Below, one piece after another: positions 1 through 11,400 of a DNA stretch of 64,000 nt. This DNA is from Vombatus ursinus (taxonomy: Eukaryota; Chordata; Mammalia; Diprotodontia; Vombatidae): positions 6,906,835-6,970,834 of the forward strand of contig NW_020954548.1 of NCBI RefSeq assembly GCF_900497805.2. Direction: 5' to 3'. The position numbers and the translations under genes are program-made. Position 1 is the first letter of the stretch. Each line of letters starts with the position of its first letter. A model generated the notes under the pieces. That model saw only the letters and a list, made by a program, of their open reading frames with translations, searched no databases and had not been told where the DNA came from.

Positions 1-245
1 GATAACACACAAACAAACATATGCAAAGCAAGTTATATATAATATAAAGAGGAGATAATTAAGAGAAGGCCGTCCCTGGAAGGGAATTCACTGGAATTAA
101 GAATGGTTGGGGAAGGTTTCCTATAGATGGTGAGGTTTTAGTTGTGATTTAATGAAAGCAAGAGAGGCCAACAGTCAGAATGGAGGAGGGTGAACATTTC
201 AAGCATGTGCGACAGTCAAAGAAAATTGACTAGAACTGAGAGATG
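1..245 (+). repeat. Ancient mammalian/marsupial dispersed repeat, internal part
   Basis: The run from 'ggaattaagaatggttggg' through 'aaggtttcctatagatggtg' to 'gagagatggg' fits a long noncoding repeat family common in marsupials, in which 'gaaggcttcctgtagaaggtgg' is followed by an 'aacag...gccagtgt' block. Related pieces lie near 4780-4970, 15480-16330, 17345-17600, 29410-30620 and 53330-53430. I cannot fix the family name. The element begins before the window. Confidence 0.5.
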
Positions 246-304
246 GGATGGTTTTTGTTACACTGGAAAATTATACTAGAAAAATGTTATTTCCCATAAA
301 CCAA

Positions 305-410
305 CATAAATTCCTTGAGGGTGATGCCTTTCATTTATATTTTTGTATCTCCAGAGCCTAGCACAAGCTTGATCCTTAGTAGACTTAACAAATTCTTGTT
401 AAAGGAACTA
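305..410 (+). repeat. L2 LINE 3' end
   Basis: It contains 'ccttgaggg', 'tttgtatctccagagcctag' and a tail resembling 'acttaacaaattcttgtt', the usual L2 3' end (cf. 'agcacagtgcctggcacatagtaggtgctcaataaatg'-type ends). Short and diverged. Confidence 0.65.
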
Positions 411-411
411 A

Positions 412-511
412 ATTTTAGAGTTTTTTAAATGCTTTATTCAAGGTCATGCAGGTAACAGATAAAGGTTAAGATCTGAATCAAAGTCTTCTGATTCCAAATC
501 CTGTAGTCTTT
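412..511 (-). repeat. MIR SINE, left part; split by HAL1 copy 1
   Basis: 'caaggtcatgcaggtaacag' followed by 'cttctgattccaaatcctg' is the reverse-oriented MIR core. The remaining piece resumes at 3189-3220 ('acattctatcatactgtctc'), on the other side of the HAL1 insertion. Joining the flanks restores a normal MIR end, which supports the insertion boundaries. Confidence 0.75.
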
Positions 512-1135
512 TTTTTCCCATTTTTATTTTTATTTTTTAAAAATTTTTTTTAAACATGTGTTTTTAAAACTTTGGGTTCCAATTTTCTCCCTTCCTCCCT
601 CTCCACCCACCCTCATTAAAAAAGCAAGCAACTCAATATAGGCTATACATGTGCAGTTATGCAAAACACTTCCACAGTAGACATGCTGTGAAAAACTATC
701 TCTATTTCCCTTAATTCTATCCCGTCCCCACCATTTCTTCTATTCTTTTTTTTGACCCTGTCCTTCCTCAGGAGTATTTGCTTCTGATTACCACCTTTCT
801 CAATCTGCCCTCCTCTCTATCATCCCCCTACTCTCTTGTCCCCTTCCCCTCCTATTTTCCTGTAGGGTAAGAAAGATTTCCAGACCCAATTCAGTGTGTA
901 TATTATTCCCTTCTTAAGTCAAATCCTACGAGAATAAGATTCACTCATTTCCTCTCACCTTCTCCCAGTTCCCCTCCATGATAACAACCTTTTTTTCCGT
1001 TTTTCCTTTTTTTTTGTGAGATAATTTACCCCATTCTACCTTTCCCTTTCTCCTTCTCCTAGTATAATCCTCTCTCACCCCTTAAATTTTATTCTCCAGA
1101 TATGACCCCTTCATCTTCAACTCACCCTGTGCCCA

Positions 1136-1190
1136 CTATCTATCCATCTATCTATCTATCTATCTATCTATCTATATATATATATACATA
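1136..1190. repeat. TATC/TA microsatellite in HAL1 3' UTR
   Basis: About ten 'tatc' units run into 'tatata'. The same position in HAL1 copy 2 holds a much longer TATC array (41602-41811), so this is an expandable element of the HAL1 3' UTR. Confidence 0.9.
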
Positions 1191-1324
1191 CATATAATTT
1201 TTCCCTCCAACTACTCTAATACTGACAAAGGTCTCATGAGTTACAAATATCATCTTTCCATGCAGGAATGTAAACAGTTCAACCTTAATAAGTCTCTTAT
1301 GATTTCTCTTTTCTGTTTACCTCT

Positions 1325-2392
1325 TCATGTTCCACTTGAGTCTTGTATTGGAAAGTCAAATTTTCTATTCAACTCTGGTCTTTTCATCAAGAATGCTTGA
1401 AAGTCCTCTATTTCACTGAATGACCATTTTTCCCCTGAAGATTATACTCAGTTTTGCTGGGTAGGTGATTCTTGGTTGTAATCCTATCTCCTTTGCCCTC
1501 TGGAATATTATATTCCATGCCCTGCAGTCCCTTAATGTAGAAGCAGTTAAATCTTGTGTTATCCTGATTGTGTTTCCACAGTACTTGAATTGTTTCTTTC
1601 TGGCTGCTTGTAATATTTTCTCCTTGACCTGGGAACTCTGGAATTTGGCTACAATATTCCTAGGAGTTTAACTTTGGGGATGTCTTTCAGGAGGAGATCA
1701 GTGGATTCTTTCAATTTCTATTTTGCCCTCTGGTTCTAAAATATCAGGACAGTTTTCCTTGATAATTTCTTGAAAGATGATGTCTAGGCTCTTTTTTTGA
1801 TCATGGCTTTCAGATAGTTCAATAATTTTTAAATTCTCTCTGCTGGATCTATTTTCCAGGTCAGTTGTTTTTCCAATGAGATATTTCACATTGTTTTCTA
1901 ATTTTTCATTCTTTTGGATTTGTTTTCAGTGTCTTGATTTCTCATAAAGTCACTAGCTTCCAATTGCTCTATTCTAATTTTTAAGGAAGTATTTTCTTCA
2001 GTAATCTTTTGGACTTCCTTTTCCATTTAGCCAAGTTTGCTCTTTAGGGCATTCTTTTCTTCATTGGCTTTTTGGACCTCTTTTGCCATTTGGGTTAGCC
2101 TATTTTTTAAGGTGTTATTTTCTTCAGTATTTTTTTGGGTCTCCTTTAGCAAGCTGTTGAGTTGTTTTTCATAATTTTCTTGCATCACTCTCAGTTTTTC
2201 CTCTACTTCTCTTACTTGCTTCTCAAAATCCCTTTTGAGCTCTTCCAAGACCTGGGACTGATTCATATTTTTCTTGGAGGTTTTGGATGTAGGAGCTTTG
2301 ACTTTGTTTTCTTCTTCTGGTTGTATGTTTTGATCTTCTTTGTCACCAAAGTAAGCTAATATAGTCTGACTCTTTTTGTGCTGCTTGCTCAT
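1325..2392 (-). pseudogene. HAL1 copy 1 ORF1 (L1 ORF1p-like), broken
   Basis: The minus-strand frame starts MSKQHKKSQTILAYFGDKED at 2392. An acidic/lysine-rich N-terminus leads into a long coiled coil (ELKRDFEKQVREVEEKL and QKNTEENNTLKNRLTQMAKE). An RRM-like part (ENLKIIELSESHDQKK) and the C-terminal domain follow in other frames. In L1 biology this protein is a trimeric RNA-binding chaperone in the retrotransposition particle. The full span, about 355 codons, is close to the usual L1 ORF1p length (338 aa in human). The frame is lost after codon 121 and again at a GGGGAAAAA run near 1430, so no complete protein is made. Confidence 0.82.
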
Positions 2393-3239
2393 GATCCCAA
2401 CCAATTACTTAAGTTTTAAACCCTTTGTTAAGGTAAGAGTCTGTTTCCAATGTGGAGAATGTACTGTCCCAAGCTTCGGGGGTTTGTACAGCTGTTTTCA
2501 GAGATACTTCTAGGGACCTGAAAAGTGTCAGTTCTTCCAAGGTGCTATGATAAGGGGCGAGGTGTTTCCTCTCCACTGCCACAAAAAGCTCCACCACGCC
2601 AGCACTCCTCCTCACCCCAGGACCGCCCCTCAGAACTGTGACCCAGATCTAAGCACAGGCTAAGCAAGAGATTCCTGCCTCAGCCCTGGCAAAGAGATCC
2701 TTGTAATCCCCCTCAGATCAGCCACTCAATTCCCCCTCAGTCTGTGGACTGGAAGCTCAGAAGGCAGCCGCTGCCCTCAGGGTGGCTGAGATCTAGCTTC
2801 TTCTCTCACCACAGTCACAGACTTTTCCCACTGACCTTCTAAGTTATCTTTGGTGTTCATGGGTTGAGAAGTCTGGAAACCACCACAGCTGCTCTGCGAT
2901 TCAGTCCTCTGAAGCCTGCTCTAGGGTCACTGCGGCCCACGTATCCACACCAAACTGTGCTCCTCTCCCAAACCAGCACAATATACCTTTCCGATCAGCC
3001 ATCCAGGTTGTCTTGGGCTGGAAATTTGTTTTACTCTGTTTTTTTTTTTTTTTGTGGATTCTGCTGCTTTAGAATTTGTTTAGAGCCATTTTTTGTAGGT
3101 ATTTGGAGGGATTTGGGGGAGAGCTCTAGCAAGTCATTGCTTTCCCTCCACCATCTTGGCTCCGCCCCTCCCAAATCCTGTAGTCTTTACATTCTATCAT
3201 ACTGTCTCCATTCTTGACAAGACCAAAATTCTCCTATAT

Positions 3240-3685
3240 TGTTAAATGAAATTGGTTAAATTTAGCAAAACTGGCCTGAAGCAGGAGCCTCCTGTGTATA
3301 TTTCCCATTCTCTTTTGAATTTTAGATTTTACATTTTCTTATTAGAACAAGAAAATATCAACTTCTTGAGGGGGAGTGATCTTTCACTTTTGACTTTGTA
3401 ATTCCACTGCCTGCACAGTACAATGCACATAGTTAGCATTTAATTGTTTAATGAGGAAAAGAATGAATGAACAGATTTTCTGAGTATCTATATTAGAACC
3501 ACACATCTGATTTCATACCTGACTCTGGTAGCACAAACATGGTCATTTTTATCATGTGGAATTGAGAGTTTCATGGCATGACACCAGTCAGAGGCTAACC
3601 TGAGGTTTAGAGTATGAGAAATAATTTAAGATCTCTTCTGTCAACTATTTATTATGGATGTAGACTTTTAAGTTCTTTCATATGG
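3240..3685. other. No recognised feature
   Basis: AT-rich DNA with no open frame of note. A short L2/MIR-like phrase ('acttcttgaggg ... tttgtaattccactgcctg ... tagcatttaattgtttaatg', 3360-3450) suggests a decayed L2 3' end. Confidence 0.4.
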
Positions 3686-3689
3686 TAAA

Positions 3690-3890
3690 AATGTTGTCCA
3701 GGTTTCGTAAGTGAGATAAAAAGGACCTAATGCATCAGTTGGTCTGAATCCCTTATTTTAAAAATGATGACACTGGGCTCAGAGACAGGAAATGACTTTT
3801 ACAAGCCTACACAGGTAAATAGAAAAGCTCAGATTCAAACCCAGTTCCTCTGATTCCAAAAATCTCTTTCCATTTACCATCCCACCTCAT
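3690..3890 (-). repeat. MIR/THER1 SINE
   Basis: 'gacactgggctcagagacag', 'cctacacaggtaaatag' and 'ttcaaacccagttcctctg' fit reverse-oriented MIR with its CORE region. Confidence 0.75.
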
Positions 3891-3929
3891 GATCATTTTC
3901 ATTGGCTTTCTCCACACCACAGGATTATA

Positions 3930-4310
3930 TACTAATTGAATCTTTCTTTCTCAGTCATCATCATTTTCTCTGGCTGTCCCTATACCTGGAATCTTTTCTT
4001 TCCTCATCTCTGCCTCCTGGCTTTCCTGTCTTCCTTTAACCATCTAAATCCCAGTCAACTAAAATCTTGTCTTCTATAGGAAGCCTTCACCAAGCCCTCT
4101 TCATCCTAGTGCCTTCTCTCTAAATTATTTCCCAGATAGCTTGTTTGTACAAATTTGTTGGCTTATTGTCTCCCCCATTAGATTGTGAACTCATTGAGGG
4201 CAGGGACTGTCTTTTGCTTTTTTTTGGTGTCTCCAGTATGGAGTACAGTGCCTTGCACATAGCAAGTACTTAATAAATGTTTATTGACAGAGAGTCTGAC
4301 TGAAATCTAT
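3930..4310 (+). repeat. L2 LINE 3' end
   Basis: The 3' L2 signature is clear: 'ggaagccttcaccaagccc', 'tgtctcccccattagattgt', 'gagggcagggactgtctttt', and the end 'cttgcacatagcaagtact' plus 'taataaatgtttattgac'. Confidence 0.88.
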
Positions 4311-4470
4311 AACTAAAAAGGACCCTTGGGACTGCCTAGTCCAACTCACTGATTTTACAGATGGGAAAATTGAGGCCAAGTGAAGATAAGTAATTTTCCT
4401 GAGGTCCTAGAGGTTGTAAGCAACAGAGGCAAGATTTCACTGTACTGTGCTCTTATCCATACAACCATCC
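4310..4470 (-). repeat. MIR SINE
   Basis: 'cctagtccaactcactgatt', 'ttacagatgggaaaattgag' and 'ggttgtaagcaacagaggc' are reverse-oriented MIR. Confidence 0.75.
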
Positions 4471-4504
4471 ATTCATTCATTCTTTTTTCATTTAACATTT
4501 ATTT

Positions 4505-4753
4505 TGTGTTGTTTAGTCATTTCAGTTGGGTCTGACTAACCATGACCTTATGTGGGGTTTTCTTGGCAAACATACTGAAGTAGTTTGCCATTTCTTTCTA
4601 CAACTCATTTTACAGATGAGGAAATTGAGGCACACAGGATTAAGTAACTTTGTTCAGGATTGCACAGCTAGTAAGTATCTAAGGTGACATTTGAACTCAA
4701 GCCTTCCTGACTCCAGGCTGGGTGACCTATCCAGTGAACCACCTAACTGCCCC
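4505..4753 (-). repeat. Marsupial tRNA-derived SINE (MAR1 type)
   Basis: Reverse-oriented MAR1 landmarks in order: 'gttgtttagtcatttcag', 'ttttcttggcaaacatactg', 'attttacagatgaggaaatt', 'cacagctagtaagtatct', and the tRNA-like head 'ccacctaactgcccca'. Confidence 0.85.
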
Positions 4754-4779
4754 ACAAGAGACATTATTATTGCAAGGCA

Positions 4780-4970
4780 TTTCGCTCAGCACTTGGGAAA
4801 ATAGAAGGAGAAATGTGACACTGTCACAACCCTTAAAGAGCTAACATACTGTTGGCGGTAAAGTTAGGACAGGTACACAGATAAAAATAATAGTGTGTGA
4901 TTAGAATGTAGGGACCTAAGAGAAGTATAAAATGTGAGAGCACTGGATATAGGTAAATAAATACACACCA
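4780..4970 (+). repeat. Ancient dispersed repeat fragment
   Basis: 'cacaacccttaaagagctaa' followed by 'aagttaggacaggtacacag' resembles the part of the common ancient repeat that reads 'cctcaaggagctcacaatct...gacaacatg'. Weakly conserved. Confidence 0.35.
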
Positions 4971-5234
4971 TGTCAATTATATTCAACATGTTTTTCCAAG
5001 TCCAGACACAGTGACACTAAACTTGCATATTTTGGCAACAAAGTGTCTTTCAAATAGATTAGTTCTGGCCCAAAAATCTGTGGCTCAGAAACCCAATGGG
5101 CACCTTCCCCAGATACCTTTGTCCTCTTCCCACCAGTTGCTGGAAACTGTCCCAGTAAGAGACTGAGCACCCCTGACCTCACCAGAGGTAAGAGCCCTGT
5201 TTCACTCTTACCCTCCAGACCATTATCTACTCTC

Positions 5235-5335
5235 AACAGTCATGACTTTTCCCAAAGTTACTCAGATAGTAAGCATCAAAGATGGGTTCTGAATTCACGT
5301 TTTCTGACTTGGGAACCAGTGTTCTTTTCACCATG
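5235..5335 (-). repeat. MIR SINE fragment
   Basis: 'cccaaagttactcagatagt' and 'gttctgaattcacgttttct' match the reverse-oriented MIR core. Confidence 0.6.
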
Positions 5336-5369
5336 ACAAAAAAAAAGCTTCCTAAGTGGATTCTATTCC

Positions 5370-5800
5370 TGTAATTTCTTCTCTCTCCTATTCATCCTCC
5401 CCACAGTTGTTAAAATAATTTTGTGAAAGTATAACTCTGACCATGTCTTGCCTCTACTCAAAAATGTCTGGTGACTTTCCTAAAATAGAATACAAACTTG
5501 TGAACCTAGCATGGGCAACTCTCCACACTCCGGCTTCAACCTACTTTTTCAGCCTTCTTTCATATAACACCCATTCCAATACTTTACATTCTAACCACAT
5601 TCAACTACTAGTTGATCCCTGAATTAAACATTCTACCTTCAAGTTCTGAGAATTCAGAAAAGGTTTCCTTACCTTGATAAATCTCTACTCAACTCTGCCT
5701 CTTAGAATATCTATTTTCCATTTAAGGTTCAGTTCAGGATTTACCTTCTCCATGAAGTCTACCTGGCACATTACCTCCACCTCCACCATACCAAGGGATG
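5370..5800 (+). repeat. L2 LINE 3' UTR part
   Basis: 'tgaccatgtcttgcctctac', 'caaaaatgtctggtgacttt', 'aggttcagttcaggattta' and 'ctccatgaagtctacc' fit the L2 3' region (cf. 'gatcatgtcacttccctact...cagtggctccc'). Confidence 0.7.
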
Positions 5801-6080
5801 GTCCAACCTTTGATCACTGCACCAACCATAGCTTTTCTATTCCCATGACCTAGAGCTTTGAAATTCATCTCTTATCACTAACTCCTATCTCTTCATCTCT
5901 CCCTCATCCTTATACTTCTGTATTTTATTCTCTGTGACCTTGTTTGTTTTTCTAGGCCTTCACTCAGTATCTGAACCCATTTGTACTTTCATAATCTTTA
6001 CCTTGTGGTTGCCTAGTTTACTATACACTACATTTTACCTTTGAATCCTTTTCACCTTTTCCTCTGTTGCTATTCATGCT
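5800..6080. other. Pyrimidine-rich DNA, no firm call
   Basis: Possibly L2-derived, but I cannot align it with confidence. No supported open frame. Confidence 0.3.
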
Positions 6081-6497
6081 TTAACAAACCCCAATACTGG
6101 GTTGCCCCTGCTTACTGTCTTCTCTGCCACCATCCATATACATCTAGGTAAATACTACTGGAGGAAATCACAGAACTTAGCTGACTAGGTCCACTAAATT
6201 TTTGTGTTATATGATTTCACTAGGGGCTTCACTAATACACAACAATCCTTTTATTCTCTTCTAGGAGTTACTATCTACCACTTTGACCATATAAACTGAA
6301 CCAGAATATTTTTTTTCTCTCTTCAAGCCTCTTACATTTAAACCTCCACTCTTCTCTTCAACAAATAACCTCATCTGCTACTATACTGAGAAAATAAAGG
6401 CAACATGTCCTACATTCCATCTTCTCTTCTATTCTATGTCTTTCTATATATTCCCCCATTCTTCACTCCAGGCTCTGGAGAAAAAATGGTTCTTCTT

Positions 6498-6641
6498 CCT
6501 TTTTTGTGAGGCAATTGGGGTTAAGTGACTTGCCCAAGGTCACACAGCTAGTAAGTGTCAAGTGTCTGAGGTTAGATTTGAACTCAGGTCCTCCTGACTC
6601 CAAGGCCAGAGCTCTATCCGCTATACCACCTAGCTGCCCCT
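6498..6641 (-). repeat. Marsupial SINE, short tRNA-derived (wallaby-SINE type)
   Basis: Reverse-oriented: 'gaggcaattggggttaagtg', 'cacacagctagtaagtgtca' and the head 'ccacctagctgcccc'. The 12-bp flanks 'atggttcttctt' at 6486-6497 and 6646-6657 are an exact target duplication, extendable to about 15 bp with one mismatch. Confidence 0.9.
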
Positions 6642-6724
6642 AAAGATGGTTCTTCTTGATGAAGCCTTTGATTTTTACTTTTGCCCTTGATCCCATTCCT
6701 TCTAGCCTTGAGAAATTTCTTTCT

Positions 6725-6727
<3 letters not shown>

Positions 6728-6790
<63 letters not shown>

Positions 6791-6830
6791 CTCTCTCTCT
6801 TTCTCTCTCCTTCCCTCCCTTTCTTTTTTC
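6728..6830. repeat. CT/GT compound microsatellite
   Basis: A (CT)n run followed by (GT)n and then CT-rich DNA. Open frames across it are serine/leucine artefacts. Confidence 0.95.
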
Positions 6831-7764
6831 CTTCTTCTCTTTCCCTCCCTCCATTTCTCTCCCTAAAATCCCTCACTAGACCCTATCATCCATCAAGCTA
6901 TCATCCTATATCTCCCTTCCCTTTTATAGTCAAACCCATAGGAAAAAAAATGAACCTCTCTATATTTATTGCATCCACTTCCTTACCTCTTACTCACTTC
7001 TTAGCCCCTTCTAATCTGGTATCCATATCCATTACTTTAGTATAACTGTTCTTTCCAAATTTATCAGTGATTTCTTAATGATCAATTCCAATGGACTTTT
7101 TTTCAGTCCTCATCTTTTTTGGCATCTTTTCATTCAGCTCCTGAAGCTGTCAACTACTCCCTCTTCACCTTCTAATAATATCTCCTCCCTTGACATCAGT
7201 TACACTGCTCTCTCCTTGTTTTCTTTCTATATAACAGTTCCTTCTTGGTCTCCTTTGCTATATCATAACCCATCTTCTGCCTCTTAAATGTGGATATCCC
7301 TCAATGTTCTATCCTGGAACTTTTCCCTTTTCCTTCTCTTTCTCTAGCCATTCCCTTCATTTTCCCTTCCCTTGTCTCTCTTCATCTTTTCTTTTAGTGA
7401 TCTCATTAACCTTCAAGGTTTCAATTATCATTTATGTGGTGATGACTACAAGATTGAAATACATGAAGATATATTTCTCCAGAGCTCCAGTCCTATGTGA
7501 CAAGATGAGTGTTGGCTATCTCCAATGGATGTCTTATGGGCATTTCCAACTTGACAAAATGAATTTGTTATCATCTCTTCCTCTCAAATCTTATCTTTCC
7601 GCTGATGTCCTCTTTCTTTTGAAGGCACCACTACCCTTCCAGTTACATAGTTTCTAAAGCTCATGGTCTTCCTTTATTCATCACTCAGGGAGAAAAATTA
7701 AACTTAATCTCCAGTGCTCCATCATCTCAAAGGGCCAATACTAACAAGCAGAATCTATCGGGAG

Positions 7765-7965
7765 GTAGATTTTTCTAACAATGAAAGCTGCTCAACAATA
7801 TAATGGCCTACTTTATTAGGTAGAGATAACTCCATCACTGGAAGTGCTAAAGCAAAAATTGAATGACCATTAGGTCTGGGACAGTGTAAAAATAATCCAT
7901 GATGAAGGAGACTACCTATATGGTCACTTCCAACTCTAACAGTCTAGAATTGTTAAAATTCAATG
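7765..7965 (+). repeat. L3/CR1 LINE 3' end
   Basis: 'ccatcactggaagtgctaaa', 'ttgaatgaccattaggtc' and 'cacttccaactctaacagt' match the CR1/L3 3' end ('gtcactggaggtgttcaagcagag...cttccaactctgagattctatg'). Confidence 0.7.
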
Positions 7966-7969
7966 AAAT

Positions 7970-9840
7970 AATTTTAAGATAAATGAATAACATTCTACTT
8001 TGCTCAGTAGTTAGTAATCTCAGTAGCTGGTGTATCTTATTCATTTGAAACTGATTTTATGGAGCACAACCAGGGCCTCCTAGTGATATTTTTCATGAAA
8101 TTTAAGTTACATCATTACAGAGATTGATTGTGAGTCAGTGATGCAACCTCAAATAAACTTTCCAACAAGAAGGAGCTTTATAACTGCCTACAATATGCCT
8201 ATATTATTGAGCCAAATACACCAGAAGCTACATTGACACAAATTAAGTCAAACTCAAACCTCAAACCTGAAATGTGCTGTAAATGAGGGATCCAGCCTTT
8301 GGGATTGGGGCCTGCCTCAGCTTGATCACTTGTTTATTTGTTTATTCATCTATTTGTTCATTCATTCATTTCTTCATTTATTCCTTTGTTTGTTTTTAAC
8401 TTTTAGAAAACTTCTTCCAGTCCTTCTTTTACTTTATTTGTTTAAACAGAGCCATAGTGTTTGAGGTTCATTAACAGGCCACTCTTTGGAAGATTTGTTT
8501 CATGCTTTTTTTTACGGCCCACCTCACATGCTGTGAAGCACGTTGAGTACTTAGAAAAAGGCCATTAAGAATGTCTCATTAAGGATGTCCTTCAATCCAT
8601 TTTCTAACTCCTCCAGGTTTCCTGAAGCCAATGTTAAGGGAGTATAAGTTCTTGCAAAGAAAGTACCATTTTCTATGTCAGAGGGTTATGAATGTTCTTA
8701 GTGACACTTTGCATTTATTCTGGAGGACTTCTTGGCAGATTCCATTTGAAATGTTTTCATACCCTTTGAAATTCATCTTTGTGCAGAACCACATGAAAAG
8801 GACAACGCCTCCAATGCAACTGGGAAATTTCATTTGTCCTAGAGATTATGAGCCACCACTAACAGCTTGTGAGTGGTTTATCATGTCTCCCCAAAAAAAT
8901 TCTTTTTTAACCCTAACGAAATTGCTCCTCATATTCCACCTGACCGGGAGCCAATAAGATGCATTTGGGAATGTCTGTATGTCACCCCCAAAACCATTTT
9001 GAGACATGGAGAAAACATGGTAGAATTGTTTTGTTTTGTTTCAAAATACCCATATCACATGATTTATGCTGCGGCCAAATCCACCCATTTTCATTCAAAC
9101 CAGATCTATGCCACATGTAAAAAAACTGATTTATATGATGTTTGTTTCAACTAGGGTCCTCCTCCCAGGATTACTTTCTGATTGGCTCTTGGCTGGTGAT
9201 GACTGATAGTTTGCCCCAGAAACTTACTTTGTTGAGGCCCCTCTAAAGAGCTGACCTCATCAGGTTGCAGGTTACAATCTCTGAAGAAAATCTGATAGGC
9301 CACTCTGAAGAATACTAATGGAATGGGTCAGAAGGGACCCCAGCTGGTTCATTTCTCTGGAGAAACTCTGGCTCAAAGTCCTCACTACAGACTTTCTGGA
9401 ATGTACTCCCCAGCCTGCTGACATCAGCGTCCAGGGAGGCATGACCACTCACGCTCCAGAGAGGAGGCCACCCACAAAACTATTTTGATTCCAAGACAAG
9501 AGATAGTATTCCCAATTTTAGTGCTATGTAGATCAGCACAAATGGTGGCCTAAGTTAGTGTCCTGGTGTGGACATAAGTCACATAAGGTAAAACTAATTA
9601 TCAATGACCTAGAGTTGAGATGGGGGAAGGCAGCAAATCAAAATCACAGTCTCATATAGTTAAAGGGTTGAAAATCAAACTTCAGCATATTACTACTTCG
9701 AGACATCTGGATCTCCTAGAGGTATAAAATCCAAAATAAAAGAATTAAATACTAGCTGAAAAATGTTAAATGTAAAAATTTTGGAAATCTTGAAGTCATT
9801 GGTTGGAATGGGAGAGTGTGGTAGAAAAGCACATGCATTT
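7970..9840. other. Mostly unique DNA; two small overlapping open frames, unrecognised
   Basis: I see no dispersed repeat apart from a TTTG/TTCA-rich patch at 8325-8400. Open frames of 108 codons (8631-8957) and 93 codons (8873-9154) overlap in different frames. Neither has a recognisable domain, a splice context or a signal peptide, and both are short enough to occur by chance in AT-rich DNA. An A-rich stretch near 8891 separates their frames. Confidence 0.4.
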
Positions 9841-9969
9841 AGATGTGTATATTTCACTTAAGAATATTTGCAAATCATATTTACTTTACTTTTTTTTCTC
9901 TCATCAGAATAACTTGTAGTATGGAAATGCTTCCACATGCTAGAAGTTTATCTCATACTTTGCTAAGAG

Positions 9970-10010
9970 AAGAAGAAAAAGAAAAGGAAAGAAAAGAAAA
10001 AGAAAAATGG
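9970..10010. repeat. GA-rich simple sequence
   Basis: Repeated 'gaaaaag'/'gaaaag' units. Low complexity only. Confidence 0.8.
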
Positions 10011-10184
10011 AGCTTGGCCTACAAAAACATCTGCTTCCATCACCTGAATATTTATTAATTGTGCCTCTTCAGAACTGGTTGTAAGCTATTCTAAGTTTAG
10101 TTAGATTATTTTTCCAGAAAACAATGAATCAGCAGGAATTCATTTATGATTTCCATGGGACATGAAAATTAGTTAACAAAACCA

Positions 10185-10370
10185 AAGCAGGGTGGTATAA
10201 TGGAAAGGGTCCTTGACTGAGATTCAGAAGATTTGAGCCCTAAACCTGTTACTAACTGGCTGTACAACCTGGAACAAGCTCCTGGATCTCTCTGAGTTTC
10301 AGTCTCCTCATCTGTAAAATAAGTAGACTTCACTAAATGTCCTCCAAAGGTCGTCCTAGCTCAAGAATTT
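10185..10370 (+). repeat. MIR SINE, near full length
   Basis: 'gtggtataatggaaagggtc', 'tgagattcagaagatttgag', 'tcagtctcctcatctgtaaa' and 'ggtcgtcctagctcaag' are in MIR order. Confidence 0.85.
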
Positions 10371-10654
10371 TTAATTATGTAAATATGTTTTTTACTTCTA
10401 AAAGAAAGCACTTCATTTCTGATTGCTTATCTGATAGATTGTGAAGTGAGTTAAAAATTAGTTTAAATTTCTGAATTCAGATAAATTTAATTTCTTGCCT
10501 TTTAATAAAAAGTGTAATTTCTTATAATCTCCAGTTACTAACTTTTTTTTAAACATGGTCTCTTCTGGAAATCTAGTGAAGCCTATGGACTCCTCAGAAT
10601 ATTTTTTTTAAATTCATAATTAAAGACAATGCTAAATTTTAGTTGGCAGTGGAT

Positions 10655-10755
10655 ATTTATATATATATGTATACTATATATGTGTGTGTGTATGTATGTA
10701 TATGTATATATGTGTGTATATATATAGATATATATAGATATATATAGATATATAT
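10655..10755. repeat. TA/TG/TAGA microsatellite
   Basis: A mixed alternating purine-pyrimidine tract with 'tatatagata' units at its right end. Confidence 0.9.
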
Positions 10756-10759
10756 ATTT

Positions 10760-11400
10760 CCACTTAAATTCCCCTGAAGCTGATCACAGACCCTTAAGTT
10801 CTGCTCTGAAGGGTCTCAAGGTCATAGGGCCAAGAGTGAGCTAGGTTCCAGTGACCTGTGAATCTTCCAATTTCCAAACTTCTAAGATTTATTTTCTTGG
10901 TCCTCTCTCTGCCTTTTGAGCAATCAATAGTATTAACTTCTTTGTTTCTATTCTCTGTGGGAATAAGCATATCCTACTGCCAGTCAATCCCACTCCTAGT
11001 TCTTTGAAGCCTAGCCAGGAAGAAAGAATCACAAAAGGAAGGCCACAAGCAAAGACATACCTGATTATGTTTTGTTTTATGAAAATGACACTGCCTTGCA
11101 CTTAGAATCACAACATATTCTTGCATTTGAGTGTTATGCTGTGCTATTTGTCCTCAAAATATAGGAATCTTATTAATCTGATATTTTAGCTAATTTAACA
11201 CTTAAAATCATTCTGTTGCATGTAGATGTGTAGAAATACATTACCTTAAGCACTCTGTTCATCTTTCTAAAGAAAATCCATTCTTTTTAAATGTTTTGCT
11301 GTTCTTTGAAATGAAGTGGGAGGAGGGAGGAGAGGATAACAAATTGTAGGAGGAAACTATTTACTCTTTCCCTAATTTGGAGTGGAAATGGTATTTTGAT
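10760..11400. other. No recognised repeat or gene
   Basis: A 70-codon minus-strand open frame (10889-11101) has no recognisable domain. I see nothing else to support a feature. Confidence 0.4.

Larger units (their letters stand above)
512..3170 (-). mobile_element. HAL1 (half-LINE-1) copy 1, full length
   Basis: Read on the minus strand, the element starts near 3170 with the L1-like start 'ggggcggagccaagatggtg', has a 5' UTR of about 0.78 kb, an ORF1 (1325-2392), then a purine-rich 3' UTR containing a GATA microsatellite, and ends in an A-rich tail at 512-545. No ORF2 (endonuclease or reverse transcriptase) lies between ORF1 and the tail, which defines the HAL1 class. Exact 18-bp target duplications (ccaaatcctgtagtcttt) flank it at 494-511 and 3171-3188. 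The host sequence is a MIR. Mobilisation would have depended on enzymes from an L1 elsewhere (family knowledge). Confidence 0.88.
6080..7700 (+). mobile_element. L2 LINE body with eroded reverse transcriptase
   Basis: The plus strand follows the L2 RT region. A frame at 7078-7287 contains NSNGLF (L2: 'KSNGLFSVLILLDLSAAFDTV'). The order 'ccaatggacttt...tcagtcctcatctttt', 'tacactgctctctccttgtt' and 'ctcaatgttctatcctggaa' is the L2 order. The catalytic box region near 7432-7455 reads as a decayed YADD (HLCGDDY). The coding sequence is spread over several frames and is dead. A short SINE (6498-6641) and a CT/GT microsatellite (6728-6830) interrupt it. Confidence 0.65.

Noticed and set aside
6656-7045. 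129-codon plus-strand open frame
   Set aside because: It runs through a CT/GT microsatellite and L2-derived DNA. The product is mostly serine/leucine repeats.
8631-9154. Possible small gene in unique DNA
   Set aside because: Two overlapping frames with no recognisable domain, splice signals or promoter. Listed only as unique DNA.
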